Counted from the stretch's first letter, positions 37,709 to 45,966 are shown. The stretch: DNA of 64,000 bases from Mycolicibacterium sp. lyk4-40-TYG-92 (GCF_030209435.1 NZ_JARVRX010000001.1:310001-374000); one strand, 5' to 3'. A program made the numbers and translations. Notes: a model not told the origin generated them from the sequence alone.

Positions 37709-38928
37709 GGGGCCTGAACGCGGACGGCGTCCCCTCGGTCCGGGTACCCGCAGCGCTCCCCGACGGTGTCAGCCAGGCGACCATCGGTGTACGCGGCGGC
37801 CTGCTGCGGTCCGAGTTCGAGGAGACCGCCGAGGCGATGTTCCTGACCTCGGGGTACGTCTACGAGTCGGCGGCTGCCGCGGAGCAGGCGTTCACCGGCG
37901 AGATCGACCGGTACGTGTACTCCCGCTACGGCAACCCGACCATCCAGATGTTCGAGGAACGGCTGCGGCTCATCGAAGGAGCTCCGGCCGCTTTCGCGAC
38001 GGCCACCGGCATGGCCGCGGTGTTCACAGCCCTGGGCGCGCTGCTCGCCGCCGGCGACCGGCTGGTCGCGGCGCGCAGCCTGTTCGGTTCCTGCTTCGTG
38101 GTGTGCAACGAGATCCTCCCGCGCTGGGGTGTCGAGACCGTCTTCGTCGACGGTGACGACCTGTCGCAGTGGGAGGAGGCGCTGTCGGTGCCGACCACCG
38201 CGGTGTTCTTCGAGACGCCGTCCAACCCGATGCAGTCGCTGGTGGACATCGCCGCGGTCTCGGAGCTGGCACATGCCGCCGGCGCAAAGGTGGTGCTGGA
38301 CAACGTCTTCGCGACACCGCTGCTGCAGCAGGGGCTGGAGCTGGGCGCCGATGTCGTCGTGTACTCGGGCACCAAGCACATCGACGGCCAGGGCCGCGTG
38401 CTCGGTGGGGCGATCCTCGGCGACAAGGAATTCATCTCCGGACCGGTGCAGCAGCTGATGCGGCACACGGGCCCGGCCATGAGCGCGTTCAATGCCTGGA
38501 CGATGCTGAAAGGCCTTGAGACGTTGGCGGTTCGGGTCGACTACTCGAACCGTTCCGCGCAGCAGGTGGCCGAGTTCCTGGAAGGTGTGCGGGGCGTGAA
38601 CTGGGTGAAATACCCGTTCCTGCAGTCACATCCGCAGCACGATCTGGCCAAGCGGCAGATGCGCGGTGGCGGCACCGTCGTCACCTTCGAGCTCGACGGT
38701 GGCAAGGACCGGGCGTTCGAGGTGCTCGACAAGCTGAAGGTCATCGACATCTCCAACAACCTCGGCGATTCCAAGACCCTGATCACCCACCCGGCCACCA
38801 CCACGCACCGCGCGATGGGGCCGGAGGGCCGGGCCGCGATCGGTCTGGGCGACGGCGTGGTACGGATTTCCGTTGGGCTCGAGGGCACCGAAGATCTGAT
38901 TGCCGACCTCGACCAGGCGCTGGGCTAG
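37705..38928 (+). CDS. metZ: O-succinylhomoserine sulfhydrylase
   Basis: This 407-residue Cys/Met-metabolism PLP enzyme has the Tyr/Arg phosphate-binding RYVYSRYGNPTIQMFEERL (about 70-88), FFETPSNPMQSLVDI, VVLDNVFATPLLQQ with the PLP-pairing Asp, and YSGTKHIDGQGRVLGG with the Schiff-base Lys. It replaces succinate of O-succinylhomoserine with sulfide to make homocysteine in the cytosol. The start is GTG 37705 overlapping the rhodanese stop; the length equals M. tuberculosis MetZ (about 406). GVGLEGTEDLI-like text at the C-terminus is typical. Confidence 0.95.
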   Translation: MRGLNADGVPSVRVPAALPDGVSQATIGVRGGLLRSEFEETAEAMFLTSGYVYESAAAAEQAFTGEIDRYVYSRYGNPTIQMFEERLRLIEGAPAAFATATGMAAVFTALGALLAAGDRLVAARSLFGSCFVVCNEILPRWGVETVFVDGDDLSQWEEALSVPTTAVFFETPSNPMQSLVDIAAVSELAHAAGAKVVLDNVFATPLLQQGLELGADVVVYSGTKHIDGQGRVLGGAILGDKEFISGPVQQLMRHTGPAMSAFNAWTMLKGLETLAVRVDYSNRSAQQVAEFLEGVRGVNWVKYPFLQSHPQHDLAKRQMRGGGTVVTFELDGGKDRAFEVLDKLKVIDISNNLGDSKTLITHPATTTHRAMGPEGRAAIGLGDGVVRISVGLEGTEDLIADLDQALG

Positions 38929-38937
38929 GGGCCCCGG

Positions 38938-39330
38938 ATGTCCAAGCAGACCGCGGCCAAGAAGGCCCGTCGCAAGAAGCGGCAGACGACGCGTAATGCC
39001 AACTGGCTGCCCGACGAGGTGCATGCCGAAGTCGAGGCCGTCGGGCGGATTGCCGGCGAAATCCTGCCGCGCGGTTGGGTTTTCGATTCGGACTACTCCA
39101 ACGACGAGTACCTGATCTGGTATTACCCGCCGTCGGGCTTCGAATCCACCGAGGACGATCCGCGGGAGCTGGTGACCAGGATCTGGGTCGCCGATCCGGA
39201 CCAGCCGCAGCTCATCCTCGTCGGCACCGAAGAGGACGGCGACATCTACAGCTTCACCGTCGAGCAGCTGATGGCGAACCTGGACGTCATCGAGGCGTAC
39301 CGCCTCGGGGACCCGGTCCCGCAGTTCTGA
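38938..39330 (+). CDS. Hypothetical protein, 130 residues
   Basis: It begins with a very basic tail (MSKQTAAKKARRKKRQTTRN), then an acidic globular part (EVEAVGRIAGEILPRGWVFDSDYSNDEYLIWYYPPSGFE ... LILVGTEEDGDIYSFTVEQLMANL). There is no signal peptide or membrane helix. I do not recognise a family. The start is ATG 38938, 9 bases after the metZ stop, so it is probably the last gene of that operon. The basic N-terminus could bind nucleic acid, but this is a guess. Confidence 0.7.
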   Translation: MSKQTAAKKARRKKRQTTRNANWLPDEVHAEVEAVGRIAGEILPRGWVFDSDYSNDEYLIWYYPPSGFESTEDDPRELVTRIWVADPDQPQLILVGTEEDGDIYSFTVEQLMANLDVIEAYRLGDPVPQF

Positions 39331-39454
39331 TTCCGCCCCCGTCAGCCGACACTCGGCGTTTGCTCGAGCCGCTGGTTCCGGTCCAAAGCTGCACATTCGT
39401 CGTAGCACTCCGGGGAGTATGCATGTTTGTCGTGCGCCAGAAGTGGCCACTGAC

Positions 39455-39826
39455 TCAGCCGACGGGCGAGACCTGGTAGTGCGCGATCTGCCAGCCGCTG
39501 TCCCCCTGTGTGACAAGGACGCTCAGGTTCAGGCTGGTCACCTCACCGCCGGGGCGGGTGAAGTCGGCCCGGGCGTAGGCCAGCACCACGCCGGCTGCGG
39601 GTTCCCGGATCTCGTTGATGCGGTAGTCGACCGTCAGGCCGACCGGCTGCGATGCGTAGTAGTCGACGACCCCCTGGCGGCCGACGCTGTAGGGCCGAAG
39701 TCCCTGGAATATCGCGTCTTCGGCGAAGACCGCCGCGACCTGGTCCGGCCGGTGGGCGGCGATGCCCGCCTGCCACCGGTCCAGGACCTCACGAATGACT
39801 TCAGTGCCCGGCACTCTGACCACCAT
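39455..39826 (-). CDS. SnoaL-like/NTF2-fold protein
   Basis: The product has 123 residues with an NTF2-like cone fold: EVIREVLDRWQAGIAAHRPDQVAAVFAEDAIFQGLRPYSVGRQGVVDYYAS, then VDYRINEIREPAAGVVLAYARADF, then GWQIAHYQVSPVG. SnoaL-like proteins are small isomerases, dehydratases or ligand binders; here the activity is unknown. ATG 39826 overlaps the 3' end of the SDR gene by 26 bases, so the start could also be GTG 39823 or 39814. It is co-transcribed with that SDR. Confidence 0.8.
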   Translation of the reverse strand: MVVRVPGTEVIREVLDRWQAGIAAHRPDQVAAVFAEDAIFQGLRPYSVGRQGVVDYYASQPVGLTVDYRINEIREPAAGVVLAYARADFTRPGGEVTSLNLSVLVTQGDSGWQIAHYQVSPVG

Positions 39827-40514
39827 CCACGTGCAGGATCTCACCGGTGACGAACTTGGCGTTCTCCAGATACAGCACGCCGTCGACGACGTCGGAGATG
39901 TCACCCATGTGGCCGACCGGGTGCAACGCCGACAGGAACTCGTGGGTCTCAGGTGCGTGCATCGGGGTGCGGATGATGCCCAGCGCGACGGCATTGGCCC
40001 GGATTCCACGGCTGCCGTATTCGACGGCCAGCGCTCGCGTCGCCGCGTTGAGGCCGCCCTTGGTCAGTGACGCCAGGGCCGAAGGCACCTGCGAATTGGC
40101 CTGATCCACCAGGCTTGTCGAGATGGTGACGACGTGCCCGCCGTCGCCCTGGGCCTCCATGGTCTTGATGGCGGCGCGGGTCAGTTCGAAGAAGCCGCGG
40201 GAATTCACGCCGGTGACGGCGTCGTAGTCCGCGTCGGTGTACTCGGTGAACGGCTTGGCGATGAAGATGCCGGCGTTGTTGACGACGGTGTCGACCCGCC
40301 CGAAGTGCTCGACCGCGGCATCGACCAACTGCTGGCCGACGCCTGGCTGGGCGATGTCGCCGGCGACGGCCACGACCATGGGATCGTCGCTCTGGGAGAT
40401 GGTGCGCGAGTTGGCGACGACGGCGTACCCGAGCTTGCGGTAGCCGGCCACCAGGGCCTCGCCGATGCCCTGGGATGCGCCGGTGACGATGGCGACGCGG
40501 GTTGTGGTGCTCAT
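39801..40514 (-). CDS. SDR family protein lacking the catalytic tyrosine
   Basis: This 237-residue Rossmann SDR has the cofactor motif VTGASQGIGEALV (about 10-22), NNAGIF (about 81-86) and the C-terminal LHVDGGQSAGH. In the active site the Lys is present (SLTKGGLNAATRALA), but the position four before it is Ala (PSALASLTK) instead of Tyr. Similar Tyr-less SDRs exist, and their activity is uncertain. GAAAGGA precedes ATG 40514. It is divergent from a LysR regulator that probably controls it. Confidence 0.85.
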   Translation of the reverse strand: MSTTTRVAIVTGASQGIGEALVAGYRKLGYAVVANSRTISQSDDPMVVAVAGDIAQPGVGQQLVDAAVEHFGRVDTVVNNAGIFIAKPFTEYTDADYDAVTGVNSRGFFELTRAAIKTMEAQGDGGHVVTISTSLVDQANSQVPSALASLTKGGLNAATRALAVEYGSRGIRANAVALGIIRTPMHAPETHEFLSALHPVGHMGDISDVVDGVLYLENAKFVTGEILHVDGGQSAGH

Positions 40515-40622
40515 CGGGGTGGTCCTTTCGGTTGACGTTGCTGCCCTTCACAACCTCAGCCGGCCCGCGTCGATGCCGCTGCCACGGGACTTATTCGCTT
40601 TCTGCTGAGAGGCCCTGCCTAC

Positions 40623-40628
40623 TACGCT
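40623..40628 (+). promoter_or_regulatory. -10 box of the LysR gene (leaderless)
   Basis: TACGCT, then GTCGGC, then ATG 40635. Confidence 0.65.
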
Positions 40629-40634
40629 GTCGGC

Positions 40635-41564
40635 ATGGAGCTACGGCAACTTCGGTACTTCGTCGCCGTTGCCGATGAGCTGAATTTCGGGCGGGCCGCC
40701 GAACGGCTGCGCATCGCCGGGCCATCGTTGTCCCAGCAGATCAAGGCGCTCGAACGCGACCTCAAGGTGGAACTTTTCGACCGTGACCGGCGGTCGGTGC
40801 GCCTGACGGCAGCGGGGGCCTCACTGTTGCCGCACGCCCGGTCCCTGGTGGCCCAGGCCGACGAATTCCGCAGGCGGGCAATCGGTTTGTCGAACTCCGA
40901 ACCCATCCGGATCGGATACGTCAACTGGTGCCCGACCGACCTGGCCGAGCGCGCGGCCGGCGTCGCGCAGCTGCGCGTCGACACCTGGGTCATGCCGTCG
41001 CACGCGCAGGCGGCCCGGGTCGCCGAGGGCATCCTCGATCTGGCCATCTGCTGGGTGCAGACCGACGATCTGGCGGAGCTGGAGCTGGAAGCCCGGCTGA
41101 TGGGGGTGGACCGGCTCTTCGCGCTGAGCGTCGGCTCCGACGACTCTCCCGTGCAGGCGAAAGACACACTGGTGCTGGTGGATTCGGACACGGCGAGTTG
41201 GGAGTCGTGGAACCGCTACGGCGAGCAGTTCGCCGCGGACACCGGCGCGCGGGTGATGCGCACCGACGATGGCGGCGTCACGGGCCCGACGTTCTTCGAG
41301 CATGTCCGCCAGCTGGGCCGTCCGGTGCTCAACAATCCCAGGGGCCAGACTGACGTCCTGCCGCGAGACCTGGTGCGCCGTCCGGTGATTCAACCGACTC
41401 CGCTGTGGGCCTGGTCACTGGTGTGGCGGCGGGGAGAAGACAACCCTGCCGTGCACGCTGTCGTCGAGGCGCTCACGCGGGACGCCGCCGCCCTGGGGAT
41501 CGATGACGCGACGTGGCTGCCGGCCACTGATCCACATCAACAGCGCGGCCACGGCCGCCAGTAG
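40635..41564 (+). CDS. LysR family transcriptional regulator
   Basis: The product has 309 residues. The N-terminal helix-turn-helix (MELRQLRYFVAVADELNFGRAAERL ... SLSQQIKALERDLKVELFDR) is followed by a periplasmic-binding-like effector domain (about 92-290). It probably governs the divergent SDR/SnoaL-like pair, as LysR proteins usually act on the neighbour gene; it might also act on the MFS gene it overlaps. Its last 50 codons overlap the 3' end of the convergent MFS gene by 150 bases. The start is fixed by TACGCT 6 bases upstream. Confidence 0.9.
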   Translation: MELRQLRYFVAVADELNFGRAAERLRIAGPSLSQQIKALERDLKVELFDRDRRSVRLTAAGASLLPHARSLVAQADEFRRRAIGLSNSEPIRIGYVNWCPTDLAERAAGVAQLRVDTWVMPSHAQAARVAEGILDLAICWVQTDDLAELELEARLMGVDRLFALSVGSDDSPVQAKDTLVLVDSDTASWESWNRYGEQFAADTGARVMRTDDGGVTGPTFFEHVRQLGRPVLNNPRGQTDVLPRDLVRRPVIQPTPLWAWSLVWRRGEDNPAVHAVVEALTRDAAALGIDDATWLPATDPHQQRGHGRQ

Positions 41565-42626
41565 CACGACGACGGCGCCGGCGAGCAACGCCTGCTGAAA
41601 CCCGTTGTGCAGCAGTGGCGCCACCGCGACCGGTCCGACAATCTGGCCGACGGAGTAGCCCGTCGTCAACAGTGCGACGGCGCCCGGGAACTGCAATGCG
41701 CGCCCTGCGGCGAGGGCCAGGGTACTGATACCGATGAACGTTCCGCCGAACAGCACGGCGCCGGCCAGTGCCGCGGTGCTGTTCCCGGTTCCCGCCCAAG
41801 CGATTCCGGCGGCCTGCAGCAGTAACGCCGCGACGAGCAGGGTGGCATACGAGAAGCGGCCGGTGAAGCGCGCCCACAGCGCGGCCGACGGTGCGGCGGC
41901 CAGGCCGACCAACAGCCACACCGCGCTGCCGAGCCCGCCCGGTGACTGCTGCGCGACCGCGGCGACCAGGAACGTGCCGGCGATGATGTAGCCGACACCT
42001 TCGAGGGTGTAGCTCGCCATCAGCAATGCGAGCGGACCACGGGCGGCGCGGCCCTGGTGCCCGGCGGGAACATTCGCGGTGTCGGCGGTGGTCCCCGGAT
42101 GCATGTTCCAGGCGAACGCACCGAGCAGTGCGGCCATGGCCGTCGCCGCCCACCAGGCGACCTGCCAGTCCTTGGTGGCGGGTAGCGCCGCGGACAGGGC
42201 GATGCCGATGCCGACGCCGCTGAACGCCCAACCGGCGTGGTGAGCCGGATGGCCGTGATCCATCAGCGTGTTCACGGCGATCACGAAGACCAGCGCGCTG
42301 GCGATCCCGGCAACCAGCCGCAGGGCGCCCCACTCGATGACATTGGTGCTCAGCGCCATTGCCGCGAGCGTCGCGACCAGCATCACGAGGGACACCCGGC
42401 AGGCGACCACGGACCGGGCCAGCCGTGGCGAGACTGCGGCGCCGACCGCACCGATCAGGTAGCCGACGTAGTTGGCGGTGGCCAGCTGCCCCGCGGCCTG
42501 CGCGGTGAGGCCGGCATCGGCCGTCATCAGCGGCAGGATCGGCGTGTAGGCGAACCGGCCGATGCCCATCGCCGCGGCCAGGGCTGCCGCGGCGCGCGCT
42601 ATCGAGAGCCAGGCGGACTTGGGCAT
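41415..42626 (-). CDS. MFS transporter (YbfB/YjiJ type)
   Basis: This 403-residue protein has about 12 membrane helices, beginning AAAALAAAMGIGRFAYTPILPLM, the hallmark of the YbfB/YjiJ family (GxGRFAYTPxLP). It also shows SGVGIGIALSA, YTLEGVGYIIAGTFLVA and TTGYSVGQIVGPV. Substrate unknown. The last 40 residues are polar and overlap the LysR gene on the other strand. ATG 42626 has no obvious ribosome site. A hairpin or operator (42679-42699) lies 53 bases upstream. Confidence 0.87.
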   Translation of the reverse strand: MPKSAWLSIARAAAALAAAMGIGRFAYTPILPLMTADAGLTAQAAGQLATANYVGYLIGAVGAAVSPRLARSVVACRVSLVMLVATLAAMALSTNVIEWGALRLVAGIASALVFVIAVNTLMDHGHPAHHAGWAFSGVGIGIALSAALPATKDWQVAWWAATAMAALLGAFAWNMHPGTTADTANVPAGHQGRAARGPLALLMASYTLEGVGYIIAGTFLVAAVAQQSPGGLGSAVWLLVGLAAAPSAALWARFTGRFSYATLLVAALLLQAAGIAWAGTGNSTAALAGAVLFGGTFIGISTLALAAGRALQFPGAVALLTTGYSVGQIVGPVAVAPLLHNGFQQALLAGAVVVLLAAVAALLMWISGRQPRRVIDPQGGGVPRERLDDSVHGRVVFSPPPHQ

Positions 42627-42678
42627 GCCCCATGGTGCGTGGCGAGGACGTCACCCGCCACGACCTATCTTCTTACAG

Positions 42679-42699
42679 CTGTGAGGAATTGCCTCACAG
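42679..42699. promoter_or_regulatory. Perfect 8-5-8 inverted repeat between flavin reductase and MFS genes
   Basis: CTGTGAGG-AATTG-CCTCACAG lies 23 bases after the flavin-reductase stop and 53 bases before the MFS start, both on the minus strand. It may be an intrinsic terminator for the first or an operator for the second. No T-run follows. Confidence 0.5.
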
Positions 42700-42721
42700 A
42701 CTCATGGCGCCTGCCGGCCGC

Positions 42722-43432
42722 TCATTTCGTCGCTCCGGACGCGGACCAGGCGGCGGTGTCGATGGGGGAGAAGTCGGTCGGCTTGCCGTCGAGACGGCCG
42801 GCCCGCCGGGCGCTGAGGATCTGCACGACGTCGTCGGGCAGTGGCGTCGTGAAGATGTTGTCGATCAACGAGTATTCGGCGGCCAGGCGCCCGAACGCGC
42901 CCAGCGCGCCGACGTCGATGCGTCCGTTCGGCAGATAGAGCTCGTCGCGGATGTGGATCTTCGTCACCCGCCCCCACACGACGTGATCGGGCAGTGGCGG
43001 CATCTCGAAGATGCGGTCCACCTCGCACTCGAACGAGATCGGCGCCTCGGCGATGCGCGGTGCCGCGATCGTCTCCGAGGCGGCCTTGTGCAGGCCGAGG
43101 GCATCGAATTCATCCACGTCGTGGTCGAATTCGAATGCGGAGCGATGCACGGTATCCGCGTTGTCGATTGTCGCGATGTTCACGACGAACTGGTTGGTGT
43201 CGCGGATGTTGACGAAGGTGTCCTTCAGCGTGACACCGTCGGACCGCGGCTGCAGGCTGATGGACAGCATCGGCGGCATGCGGCCGACGACGGTGAAGAA
43301 CGAGATCGGCGCGATGTTGCCGACGCCTTCGGTCGAGGCGGTGCTGACCCAGGCGATGGGCCGGGGCAGGACGCTGCCGATCAGCAGCTTGTAGCTCGAG
43401 GTGGGATCGAGATCGGTGGGGTCGATGACCAT
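42722..43432 (-). CDS. Flavin reductase-like domain protein (FMN-binding split barrel)
   Basis: The product has 236 residues. Typical start and core of the DIM6/NTAB group: SSYKLLIGSVLPRPIAWVSTASTEGVGNIAPISFFTVVGRMPPMLSISL, then DTNQFVVNI and FECEVDRIFEMPPLPDHVVWGRV. These proteins bind FMN and reduce free flavin or act as oxidoreductases. GAAAGG lies near ATG 43432. It is convergent with nothing and divergent from the XRE regulator, which may control it. Confidence 0.87.
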   Translation of the reverse strand: MVIDPTDLDPTSSYKLLIGSVLPRPIAWVSTASTEGVGNIAPISFFTVVGRMPPMLSISLQPRSDGVTLKDTFVNIRDTNQFVVNIATIDNADTVHRSAFEFDHDVDEFDALGLHKAASETIAAPRIAEAPISFECEVDRIFEMPPLPDHVVWGRVTKIHIRDELYLPNGRIDVGALGAFGRLAAEYSLIDNIFTTPLPDDVVQILSARRAGRLDGKPTDFSPIDTAAWSASGATK

Positions 43433-43614
43433 GGGGAATGCCTTTCAGGACAGGAGGGCCAGGGCTGTACCAGACGGGCCCGACGTTTTCTGCTCATATC
43501 CACGATCAGGGCGCGACACGTTCGGTGGGAACGCCGCGGTGATCCTGGTATCGGCAGGGTCAGCCACAGCCGAGAGAGGCGGTGAAGAAGGGCCGCGGCG
43601 CGGAGTGCGGCCAT

Positions 43615-43620
43615 TACTCT
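43615..43620 (+). promoter_or_regulatory. -10 box of the XRE regulator (leaderless)
   Basis: TACTCT, then CAGAAG, then ATG 43627. It argues against the in-frame GTG at 43582. Confidence 0.65.
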
Positions 43621-43626
43621 CAGAAG

Positions 43627-44430
43627 ATGGTGAAGGGGAACGCGCTCGGCGACTACCTGCGGTCTCGCCGTGAACAGATCCGCCCTGAGGACGTCGGACT
43701 GATCGCCGGTGCGCGCCGCCGGGTCGCCGGCCTGCGCCGTGAAGAACTCGCGCTGCTGGCCGGTATCAGTTCCGACTATTACCTGCGACTCGAGCAGGGC
43801 CGCGACACGAACCCGTCACCGCAGGTGCTCGATGCCTTGGCGCGGGCGCTGCAGCTTGACATCAACGGCACGGAGTATCTGTACCGGTTGGCCAGTCCCA
43901 GCGGAATTCGTTGGGGGAAATCGGAATTGGAGCAGGTCGCCGATAGGCTGGACGAGCTGATCGATCAGTTCCCGATGCCCGCGATCGTGGCCAACCGCTA
44001 CCAGGTGGTGCTCGCCGCGAACCAGCTCGCCTGTGCACTGGCGCCCGGTTTCCGGCCGGGGCAGAACCTTCTGGCCTGGCGGCTCCTGGATCCCGCGGCG
44101 AAGGAATTCTTCGTCGACTGGGACGAGGCGACGGAGATTGCGGTCGGTGGTCTGCGCGAGGTGACCGGCGATCATCCCGACGACCCGTACCTACAGCGCA
44201 TGGTCAGTGAATTGTCTGCTGCCAGTGCGCGATTCCGGGAACTCTGGGGACGGGCCGATGTCGGTTACCGGCAAGGCGTCACCCACGTGCGGCACCCGGT
44301 GGTCGGTGAACTCTTCCTGCATCGAAATCGGCTGAATCTGCCGCATTCCGGTGGGCAGCACGTGATTACATTTCGTGCCGATCCCGGTAGCGACTCCGCC
44401 AAAGCCCTCGCGGCGCTGAGGGAACGGTAG
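43627..44430 (+). CDS. XRE family regulator with MmyB-like ligand domain
   Basis: The product has 267 residues. The N-terminal helix-turn-helix (about 5-75: LGDYLRSRREQIRPEDVGL, RRVAGLRREELALLAGISSDYYLRLEQGRD) is followed by a PAS-like MmyB domain (about 95-265: MPAIVANRYQVVLAANQLACALAP ... FLHRNRLNLPHSGGQHVITF). Such regulators in actinobacteria often control the divergent oxidoreductase, here the flavin reductase. The ligand could be a fatty acid, as the MmyB domain can bind lipids; this is inference. Confidence 0.9.
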   Translation: MVKGNALGDYLRSRREQIRPEDVGLIAGARRRVAGLRREELALLAGISSDYYLRLEQGRDTNPSPQVLDALARALQLDINGTEYLYRLASPSGIRWGKSELEQVADRLDELIDQFPMPAIVANRYQVVLAANQLACALAPGFRPGQNLLAWRLLDPAAKEFFVDWDEATEIAVGGLREVTGDHPDDPYLQRMVSELSAASARFRELWGRADVGYRQGVTHVRHPVVGELFLHRNRLNLPHSGGQHVITFRADPGSDSAKALAALRER

Positions 44431-44433
44431 GCG

Positions 44434-44865
44434 TCAGCGCCGCAGGTCGAGGTTGTGCAGGCGGAGGCTGCCGCGCGCCAGCAGGCTGCCGTGCGCATCG
44501 GTGATCGTCACGTCCCACAGTTGCTGGGTACGACCCTGTTGCACCGGGACGGCTCGCACGGTGGCGGTTCCGCCGGTGGCGGAACGGATGAAGTCTGTGC
44601 TGTTGTATACCCCGGCCGCGAACTGTCCGCGATCAGCCACTGCCGCGCTGGCGCCGATGCTGGCCGCGGACTCCACCGCGGTCGTGTAGACGCCGCCGTG
44701 CACGACGCCCCACGGCGTGTGGTGCTCGGGACCCAGCTCGATGGTGCCGACGACGAGTTGGCCCGTCGCCTCGGTCACTTGCAGCCCGGCCGCGGTGAGG
44801 AACGGGCTGCCGTTGTTCACCTCCTCGAGACTGAGTGCGGGTGCGGGCGCGGTGGTTTCTGGCAT
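44434..44865 (-). CDS. PaaI family hotdog thioesterase
   Basis: This 143-residue single hotdog domain has the nucleophile-region signature TPWGVVHGGVYTTAVESAASIGA (about 50-72) and the late strand QLWDVTITDAHGSLLARGSLRLH. It probably hydrolyses an aromatic or fatty acyl-CoA. AGAGGAG stands 6 bases before ATG 44865. It converges on the XRE gene with 3 bases between them. Confidence 0.88.
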   Translation of the reverse strand: MPETTAPAPALSLEEVNNGSPFLTAAGLQVTEATGQLVVGTIELGPEHHTPWGVVHGGVYTTAVESAASIGASAAVADRGQFAAGVYNSTDFIRSATGGTATVRAVPVQQGRTQQLWDVTITDAHGSLLARGSLRLHNLDLRR

Positions 44866-44949
44866 GGCTGCTCCTCTGGCAGGGCTCTGCTGATGTGAGC
44901 ACCACGTTCGCAGAATTCACTTCGGAGAGCCTGGCCCCCTCGGCCCCAG

Positions 44950-45050
44950 GCTCCGCGGGAATTGATCGGCGGTCCCGACCCGGAGCGACGCAGCTACGCG
45001 TCGTACGCCTCGTTCGAGGATCCCGACGGCAACGGCTGGGTGCTAGGCCT
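44950..45050 (+). pseudogene. C-terminal remnant of a VOC/glyoxalase gene
   Basis: The reading frame at 44962-45045 encodes LIGGPDPERRSYASYASFED followed by PDGNGWVL, the exact style of VOC-family C-termini (PDPERRSYxSFxxFxDPDGNxWxLQE). The expected LQE end is missing, and no start or upstream domain exists in the 80 bases before it. The frame then runs into the opposite-strand SDR gene. It appears to be a decayed fragment left by a deletion. Confidence 0.6.
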
Positions 45051-45903
45051 AGTCCTTCTCGATGACCCCCTGAGCGGTCCGGGCCCGATCTTCGTAGCTC
45101 TTGCGTTTGGCGGCGTCGAACTCCAGGAAAACTTTGTCCAGTCCGAGCATCTTGTTCATCCCGCGGCGGCCCTTCGGCGGCAGCAACTGGGCGAGCTGTG
45201 CGGTGAAGCGCAGCGGCGGCGGCACCGCCACGTGCGTCTTCGGCTTGTCGAGAGTCTTGACGATGGCCGCGGCGATGTCCTCGGGCTCGACCGGTTTGAT
45301 GGCTCCGCTGGACTTGGTGCCCGAGATCAGTTCGGTGTTGGTGAACGGCGGCATGATCACCGAGACGTTGACGCCGTGCGGGGCCATCTCGTCGGCCAGC
45401 GCGGTGGACAGTCCGACGACGGCGTACTTGGCGCCCACGTAAACCACCTGGCCGGGTAACGGGATGAGGCCGGACAGCGAGGCGATGTTGATGACGTGAC
45501 CGCTGCGGCGGCGGACCATCTCGGGAAGCGCGAGCTGACAGCCGGTCAACACGCCGTACACGTTGACTTCGAGGGACGACCGGATCGACTGCTCCGTCTC
45601 ATTCAGAAACGGACCCACCGGCATGACGCCGGCGTTGTTGATCAGGACGTCGAGGTGGCCGGCGCCGTCGCTGCGGGCCTTGTCCAGGAACACGTCGAAG
45701 GATTCGCGGTCGGTGACGTCGAGCGGGTATCCGGTGGCCGGGCCGAGTTTGACCAGTTCAGAGACGGCTGACTCCAGTACCGCGACGTCCCGGTCGCCGA
45801 TGACGACGCGCGCGCCGCGGGCGAGAAGGGCCTTGGCGGTGGCGTAGCCGATGCCTCGTGCAGCCCCGGTGATCGCGATGGTCTTGCCGCGGATGTTGTC
45901 CAT
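45049..45903 (-). CDS. SDR family oxidoreductase
   Basis: This 284-residue classical SDR has TGAARGIGYATAKAL (about 13-27), NNAGVMPVGP, INIASLSG with the catalytic Ser, and YVGAK with the catalytic Tyr and Lys. The C-terminus is longer than a minimal SDR and basic. The substrate is unknown; steroid and lipid dehydrogenases of mycobacteria look like this. The start ATG 45903 fits the SDR length, and TAAAGT lies 8 bases upstream. It is divergent from a FAD monooxygenase across a near-perfect palindrome (45911-45930). Confidence 0.9.
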   Translation of the reverse strand: MDNIRGKTIAITGAARGIGYATAKALLARGARVVIGDRDVAVLESAVSELVKLGPATGYPLDVTDRESFDVFLDKARSDGAGHLDVLINNAGVMPVGPFLNETEQSIRSSLEVNVYGVLTGCQLALPEMVRRRSGHVINIASLSGLIPLPGQVVYVGAKYAVVGLSTALADEMAPHGVNVSVIMPPFTNTELISGTKSSGAIKPVEPEDIAAAIVKTLDKPKTHVAVPPPLRFTAQLAQLLPPKGRRGMNKMLGLDKVFLEFDAAKRKSYEDRARTAQGVIEKD

Positions 45904-45910
45904 GGCCGCA

Positions 45911-45930
45911 AACTTTACACGTGTCAAGTT
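45911..45930. promoter_or_regulatory. TetR-like operator between SDR and FAD monooxygenase genes
   Basis: AACTTTACACGTGTCAAGTT is palindromic at 18 of 20 positions around ACACGTGT. It covers the TAAAGT box and upstream region of the SDR gene and lies about 40-60 bases ahead of the monooxygenase start. The regulator is not encoded next to it. Confidence 0.65.
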
Positions 45931-45966
45931 TTGAAATGAAGCCCTGATTCGGACACCCGGGCGGGC

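Noticed and set aside
44962..45459. 166-codon plus-strand ORF after the VOC remnant
   Set aside because: Beyond base 45050 it is antisense to an intact SDR gene; only the first 28 codons resemble a protein family.
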